Part shown: positions 42,978-46,408 of the stretch, piece after piece
Numbering within the stretch: the first letter of the stretch is position 1
Layout: every line of letters starts with the position of its first letter
From: Candidatus Gastranaerophilales bacterium
GTDB lineage: Bacteria; Cyanobacteriota; Vampirovibrionia; Gastranaerophilales; Gastranaerophilaceae
Assembly (NCBI GenBank): GCA_947589115.1
Contig: CANPZP010000006.1
Location: forward strand, 1-46,408
DNA: 46,408 bases
Direction of reading: 5' to 3'
The notes under the pieces: model-generated
Seen by the model: only the letters and a program-made list of their open reading frames with translations
The model's database searches: none
What the model was told of the DNA's origin: nothing
Position numbers and translations under genes: made by a program

Positions 42978-43715
42978 TTAATTTTCTAAATACTTTTTAA
43001 TATCTAATCCTGCTAAAAACGGGCCAACTACGGGTATTAAAGTTTTTCCTGCAGTTTTTGCTATATCTTTAGGAGTCTCGGCATCTGTTTTCTGATTTTC
43101 ATCAACTATTGCATCTGCCGTTTCTTTGGGAAGATATTTTAATAGTTTTGATTGAACATCACTAAGTTTATAAACTTGCCCTGATTTAAATTCGGGGATT
43201 GTTCCATCTTTTGTTTTTGTTTTATATTTATCATCTTCACTATCCAGCAAACGGACAAGACGAACACCATGTTCTGAACCTATTCCTTTTGCTAAAAATA
43301 GAGTTTCGTTGCCTTTTGTCCAATAATGACTATTTTTGGAATAACCCATGTTTTCTAAATTAATACCGTAATCCTTAAGATATTGTTCTGCTTCCTCTGG
43401 ATCAGTAACTGTACTTGTTAAATGAACACCATCTCCGGTAACATTTAAATCTTTTACATCGTGGGACTTATTATATTCTTCCGTAGGGATTACAGAAAAA
43501 CCGGAAGGATTCTTTTGGAAAACTTCATAACCTGCATCTACCCAATTTGAGCTATAATCATAATTATAAGCTTTATCAATAGGTGATTGTTGAGTACTTT
43601 CTTCATTAAATATGGATTCTTCATCCTCATTTTCCATAGCTTCAGCACTTGGCTGCGGAGTTTGATAGTTTGAAACCATCTGGTTGTTTAATCCTGCATC
43701 GTAACTGTAAGTCAT
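42978..43715 (-). CDS. Unknown protein, effector-like layout (245 aa)
   Basis: Not recognised. The N-terminal 55 residues are acidic and Gln/Asn/Ser-rich (PQPSAEAMENEDEESIFNEES) and probably disordered; no Sec signal. A folded middle follows (VDAGYEVFQKNPSGFSVIP...GDGVHLTSTVTDPEEAEQYLKDYG), and a short hydrophobic end reads TLIPVVGPFLAGLDIKKYLEN, which could touch a membrane. Start at 43715 (ATG after GAAAGGA); an earlier ATG at 43739 would overlap that site. Transcribed alone, with a strong terminator. It could be exported by a dedicated route, but this is only a guess. Confidence 0.72.
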   Translation of the reverse strand: MTYSYDAGLNNQMVSNYQTPQPSAEAMENEDEESIFNEESTQQSPIDKAYNYDYSSNWVDAGYEVFQKNPSGFSVIPTEEYNKSHDVKDLNVTGDGVHLTSTVTDPEEAEQYLKDYGINLENMGYSKNSHYWTKGNETLFLAKGIGSEHGVRLVRLLDSEDDKYKTKTKDGTIPEFKSGQVYKLSDVQSKLLKYLPKETADAIVDENQKTDAETPKDIAKTAGKTLIPVVGPFLAGLDIKKYLEN

Positions 43716-43935
43716 CTCTCTTTTCCTTTCATTTATCAAATGTATATCGTGTATATACTTATTAAGTAAAATTTAAATTATAAATTGCTTTATTTTATGA
43801 AATATAATTTCATAAAAAGTTAAAAAACCAGAAATTAAAGCTCATTTAAACTTTACAAAAATTAATATAAAATACATTTAATGACAAATTTATTAGAAAA
43901 TCTGATATTAAATTTCTAACAAATCGGTGAAAAAA

Positions 43936-44262
43936 ATGGGAATAAAACAAGAGCTTGGCAAAAAAATAAAAAGAATCAGACTAAAACGAGGGTATACGCA
44001 GGAGCAGCTTGCAGAAAATGTGAATATATCTCAACGAACACTTAGCGGGATAGAGGTAGGAGAAAATTTTGTATCGGCAGAAACTTTAGATAAAATAACT
44101 AAAGTGCTTGATGTATCTTATGAAGAAATGTTTATTGTAAGTCATTTAAAAGAAACCCAAGATTTAGTTAAGGAAATTTATGTTGATATTAATAAATTAA
44201 AAAATAATCGTGTAATTATAGAAATTATTTATAAATTTATAAAGAGCTTACTTGTTATTTAA
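43936..44262 (+). CDS. XRE-family helix-turn-helix regulator
   Basis: 108 aa. Residues 5-62 form an XRE (Cro/C1-type) domain: IKQELGKKIKRIRLKRGYTQEQLAENVNISQRTLSGIEVGENFVSAETLDKITKVLDVSYEEMF. The C-terminal 45 residues are helical and may mediate dimerisation. Start at 43936 has GGTGA six bases upstream; a GTG at 43927 is part of that site. The stop overlaps that of the convergent HxlR gene by 4 bp. No adjacent phage genes. Confidence 0.87.
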   Translation: MGIKQELGKKIKRIRLKRGYTQEQLAENVNISQRTLSGIEVGENFVSAETLDKITKVLDVSYEEMFIVSHLKETQDLVKEIYVDINKLKNNRVIIEIIYKFIKSLLVI

Positions 44263-44603
44263 TCTTTACTTTTAAATTTTTCACCCCAATCACACATAGC
44301 ATACAGAACAGGAATAAAAGATGTTCCTTTATCTGATAAACTGTATTCGACTTTTGGCGGTATTTGAGAATAAATATTTTTATTCACGAGGTTATCGTTT
44401 TCAAGCTCTTTAAGCGTATTACTTAAAGTTTTATGTGAAATCATATTTAAATATCTTTGAAGTTCATTAAATCTTATAACTTTATGCCTGTATATTGCAT
44501 ATAAAACGGTTAGTTTAAACTTACCGCTTATTTGTGACATTGTATAATAAAACCCGGTTTTATCAAAACTTTCTACACTTTTTAAACAATCTTTTTCCTT
44601 CAT
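44259..44603 (-). CDS. HxlR-family winged-helix regulator
   Basis: 114 aa with an HxlR domain: GKFKLTVLYAIYRHKVIRFNELQRYLNMISHKTLSNTLKELENDNLVNKNIYSQIPPKVEYSLSDKGTSFIPVL. The first Cys (residue 5) lies before the domain, as in redox-sensing HxlR proteins, though a role for it is not proven; a second is in MCDWG. It is divergent from an NTF2-like gene 75 bp away, the common layout for a regulator and its target. Confidence 0.9.
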   Translation of the reverse strand: MKEKDCLKSVESFDKTGFYYTMSQISGKFKLTVLYAIYRHKVIRFNELQRYLNMISHKTLSNTLKELENDNLVNKNIYSQIPPKVEYSLSDKGTSFIPVLYAMCDWGEKFKSKD

Positions 44604-44678
44604 ATTAACAGTTACCTTTATTACCGTACTTGTAAAAATTATACTTTAAATATAACATAAAATTTGAAAGGAGTTATT
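44604..44678 (+). promoter_or_regulatory. Divergent HxlR / NTF2-like control region
   Basis: Toward the NTF2-like gene: TTGTAA (44630-44635), 17 nt, TAACAT (44653-44658), or TATAAC two bases earlier. TTACC occurs twice, nine bases apart (TTACCTTTATTACC, about 44612-44625), next to the -35, a possible operator. Confidence 0.4.
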
Positions 44679-45056
44679 ATGAGAGAAGATATTAAAGAAT
44701 TTGATGCTGTTGAAAATGTTGCAAGAAAATTTTGTGAAGCCGTAAAAAAAGGAGATAGCTCAATAGTTAAACCGTATTTTTATGAAAAAGCCTGCTTTTT
44801 CGGGCAATTAAATGAGCAAACTTATCAATCAGGTCCAATTGAAGAATTTTATAAAACGATTGATAGCTTTGGAGCTTGCGATAATAATTATATATCAAGA
44901 GTTGATGTTTTAATGCTTGAAAAAACTATTGCGGTTGTTCAAGTTATTGAAGATAACTGGCACGGTTATAAGTTTACCGACATTTTAAACTTAAATAAAA
45001 TCAACGGAGAATGGAAAATTGTCGCAAAAGTTTATGATACATTATCAAAAAATTAA
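44679..45056 (+). CDS. NTF2-like (lumazine-binding-type) small protein
   Basis: 125 aa NTF2/SnoaL-like cone fold: AVENVARKFCEAVKKGDSSIVKPYFYEKACFFG, then a central FYKTIDSF helix and strands ISRVDVLMLEKTIAVVQVIEDNWHGYKFTDILNLNKINGEWKIVAKVYDTL, the usual 'F.D.L.L...G.W.I..K.Y' end. Such proteins bind small molecules, or act as unspecific enzymes. AAAGGAG lies six bases before the ATG at 44679; the in-frame TTG at 44664 is in that site. Probably controlled by the divergent HxlR regulator. Confidence 0.87.
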   Translation: MREDIKEFDAVENVARKFCEAVKKGDSSIVKPYFYEKACFFGQLNEQTYQSGPIEEFYKTIDSFGACDNNYISRVDVLMLEKTIAVVQVIEDNWHGYKFTDILNLNKINGEWKIVAKVYDTLSKN

Positions 45057-45073
45057 AACTAAAAAGTAATATC

Positions 45074-45110
45074 AGAAGCCAAAAGTTCAATTTTACAAAT
45101 TTTGGCTTCT
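45074..45110 (+). terminator. Hairpin after the NTF2-like gene
   Basis: AGAAGCCAAAA and TTTTGGCTTCT form a perfect 11-bp stem with a 15-nt loop, 17 bp after the stop codon. Only TTAAT follows, so termination may be weak. Confidence 0.6.
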
Positions 45111-45302
45111 TAATGCATATAAACGAATATTTATTGTCAGGTTGTGTTTTAGGACAATTATGCCTTAGTATATTTTTCTAAACCCTGTGTTAATGGTTTC
45201 TTGAATTGCCGAGTGTTTTAAATGCTTTATTTCGCATTTTCTGCCCTTCTATAACAAATATTTTTTAGTTATAATACAATAAAACAAGAGCCGAGGCAAT
45301 TT
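45111..45302. other. Intergenic region with promoter of the SGNH gene
   Basis: TATAAT at 45270-45275 is the likely -10 for the hydrolase gene; the -35 is weak. The rest shows no convincing gene; a 22-codon open frame from 45113 has no ribosome site. Confidence 0.4.
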
Positions 45303-45920
45303 ATGAAAAAGATTTTATGTTTTGGAGACAGTAATACCTGGGGATATATCCCGAATTTAGGTGTAAGATATGATGAAAATACAAGATGGACATCAATATT
45401 ACAGAATCTTTTAGGTAAAAATTATGAAATAGTTGAAGCAGGCTGCTGCAACAGAACTTGTTTTATTGATAACCCTGACGGCATTGAGCAGACAGGGTAT
45501 AAAGTTTTACCCAAGTATTTAGATAATACTTTTGATATTGTAATTTTGGCTCTCGGCATAAATGACATTCAAAAATTTTTTAATCCGAGTTTAATTGATA
45601 TTAAAAAAGGTATTGAAAATTTAATTAATATAACAAAAAATATATGCCCGAGGGCAAAAATTATTGTAATTTCTCCTGCTCGTTTATCAAATTCAATAAA
45701 ATCAGATTATTTTAAAAATCAATTTGATGATATTTCAATTGAAAAATCAACTCATTTTTCAGAAATTTATAAAAAAACTGCAGAAGATAATAACTGCCTG
45801 TTTTTTGATTGGGATAAGATTGTTGAAGTTTCGCTGCTTGACGGACTGCATTTTTCAAAAGAATCTCATTACAAAATTGCTCATAAATTGTATGACTTCT
45901 GTTTAGCATGTATTAATTGA
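45303..45920 (+). CDS. SGNH/GDSL-family esterase or acylhydrolase
   Basis: 205 aa. Block I is CFGDSNTWGY (Ser9 as nucleophile), block II has Gly in VEAGCCNRT, block III is ALGINDI (Asn), and block V is DGLHFSKESH (Asp and His). This is the complete SGNH set. No signal peptide, so cytoplasmic. The family removes acetyl or other acyl groups from sugars or lipids; substrate unknown. GAGCCGAGG is upstream of the ATG. The last 40 bp overlap the convergent membrane-protein gene. Confidence 0.9.
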   Translation: MKKILCFGDSNTWGYIPNLGVRYDENTRWTSILQNLLGKNYEIVEAGCCNRTCFIDNPDGIEQTGYKVLPKYLDNTFDIVILALGINDIQKFFNPSLIDIKKGIENLINITKNICPRAKIIVISPARLSNSIKSDYFKNQFDDISIEKSTHFSEIYKKTAEDNNCLFFDWDKIVEVSLLDGLHFSKESHYKIAHKLYDFCLACIN

Positions 45921-46408
45921 TGAAATTCATCTATAGGAATATATCCGTTTCCTAAATTTGATTTAAAACCCCAATTTTGCTCTGAATATTTTTTATTGTG
46001 TTTTGTCATCCAAATATTTAATTTTGGAAGTAATACTCCAAGCATTAATGCAGAGTATGCAATACCGGATATTTGAGCTATATTAAGTTTTCTAAGATTT
46101 TTTGCAACATTCCCGCCTTGAGCTATTATTTCTTTTTGAGATTTTAAAGAAACATCTTTAAGCCAATGTTTAAAGCCATTTCCTTGGTTTGTAATATTAA
46201 ACAAGTTTGTTTGTTTCGGGTCTAATATTTGTCCTACTCCTTTTGCTACAAAACCTCCTAAAACAAGCCAGTTTAAAAATCCCAAATAATCTCTGACATT
46301 TGTTTCTCTTAATTCCGTTGAATCTTTAGAAGCAAAAATTCTGCCTAAAATCAGAGTTCCGTAAATTGTTTTTATAGCGTTACCGCCTGTTGCAGGGCCG
46401 GTAAATTC
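45881..46408 (-). CDS. Membrane protein, partial (5' end outside the window)
   Basis: The frame is open from the window edge to 45881: at least 175 aa, first visible residues EFTGPATGGNAIKTIYGTLI. A TTG at 46285 is an internal codon, not a start. Hydrophobic segments: AIKTIYGTLILGRIFA, NWLVLGGFVAKGVGQIL and ISGIAYSALMLGVLLPKL. Between them RDYLGFLNW and LKDVSLKSQKEIIAQGGN. I associate this family with Gastranaerophilales genomes, where its function is not known. The convergent overlap with the SGNH gene is 40 bp. Confidence 0.75.
   Translation of the reverse strand, partial: EFTGPATGGNAIKTIYGTLILGRIFASKDSTELRETNVRDYLGFLNWLVLGGFVAKGVGQILDPKQTNLFNITNQGNGFKHWLKDVSLKSQKEIIAQGGNVAKNLRKLNIAQISGIAYSALMLGVLLPKLNIWMTKHNKKYSEQNWGFKSNLGNGYIPIDEFHQLIHAKQKSYNL

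Noticed and set aside
45113-45181. 22-codon open frame after the NTF2-like gene
   Set aside because: No ribosome site, and it begins in the terminator-like hairpin region.

Overview
The window reads as chromosomal DNA of a gut-type Gastranaerophilales bacterium (Vampirovibrionia/'Melainabacteria', the non-photosynthetic sister group of Cyanobacteria). This is inference, not a database match. The supports are: low G+C; a diderm gene set (TolC, outer-membrane barrel, heptosyltransferase-like GT9, KdsC-like phosphatase); a prepilin start of the FTLSEVL type; a Tic20-like membrane protein and a DprA-like Rossmann protein of the kind found in Cyanobacteria; and several proteins with a short N-terminal NF(S/K)G or SFG motif that I associate with this lineage.

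Layout. 1-244: palindromic REP-like repeats, no gene. 245-635 (-): tmRNA with a 17-residue tag. 817-2538 (+): GH57 glucan branching enzyme. 2585-5732 (-): von Willebrand A protein, a 55-aa peptide, a regulator made of four GntR winged helices, and an orphan NarL-type response regulator. 5981-9175 (+): MnmC-like methyltransferase, two tandem small paralogues, an FAD oxidoreductase. 9153-9713 (-): DprA-like protein; 9787-12557 (+): PcrA/UvrD helicase and a ribbon-helix-helix protein. 20892 to 12616 (-): probable operon of membrane-anchored glycogen synthase, two TPR-glycosyltransferase fusions and RlmD-type rRNA methyltransferase.

21110-25449 (+): cell-envelope operon (MsbA-like ABC exporter, UDP-xylose-synthase-like SDR, outer-membrane barrel, Tic20-like protein). 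30274 to 25446 (-): prepilin, conserved hypothetical, GT9, TolC, SIS-domain sugar isomerase. 30383-36305: small HTH protein, DUF2974-type hydrolase, phosphodiester-glycosidase-like protein, flavodoxin-fold reductase, and a lineage-type protein of unknown role.

39920 to 36355 (-) is the most striking block: a tightly overlapping cassette of KdsC-like phosphatase, GatZ/KbaZ-like aldolase, cupin, and a nucleotidyltransferase-kinase fusion. It looks like a pathway for a nucleotide-activated surface sugar. The aldolase reading frame is broken by a run of 11 G near its 5' end; ten G would restore it, so the pathway may be phase-variable and is OFF in this copy. An MFS transporter lies upstream.

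41430-46408 is accessory: HNH nuclease, small proteins, Asp/Glu racemase, an unknown effector-like protein, XRE regulator, divergent HxlR/NTF2-like pair, SGNH hydrolase, and a membrane protein cut by the window end.

A recurring regulatory theme is inverted repeats placed at the -10/Shine-Dalgarno region. Two (GntR-tetramer gene and FAD oxidoreductase) share ACTCC...GGAGT arms around the -10 box and could be targets of the same regulator. No CRISPR array, insertion sequence, tRNA, rRNA or replication origin was seen.
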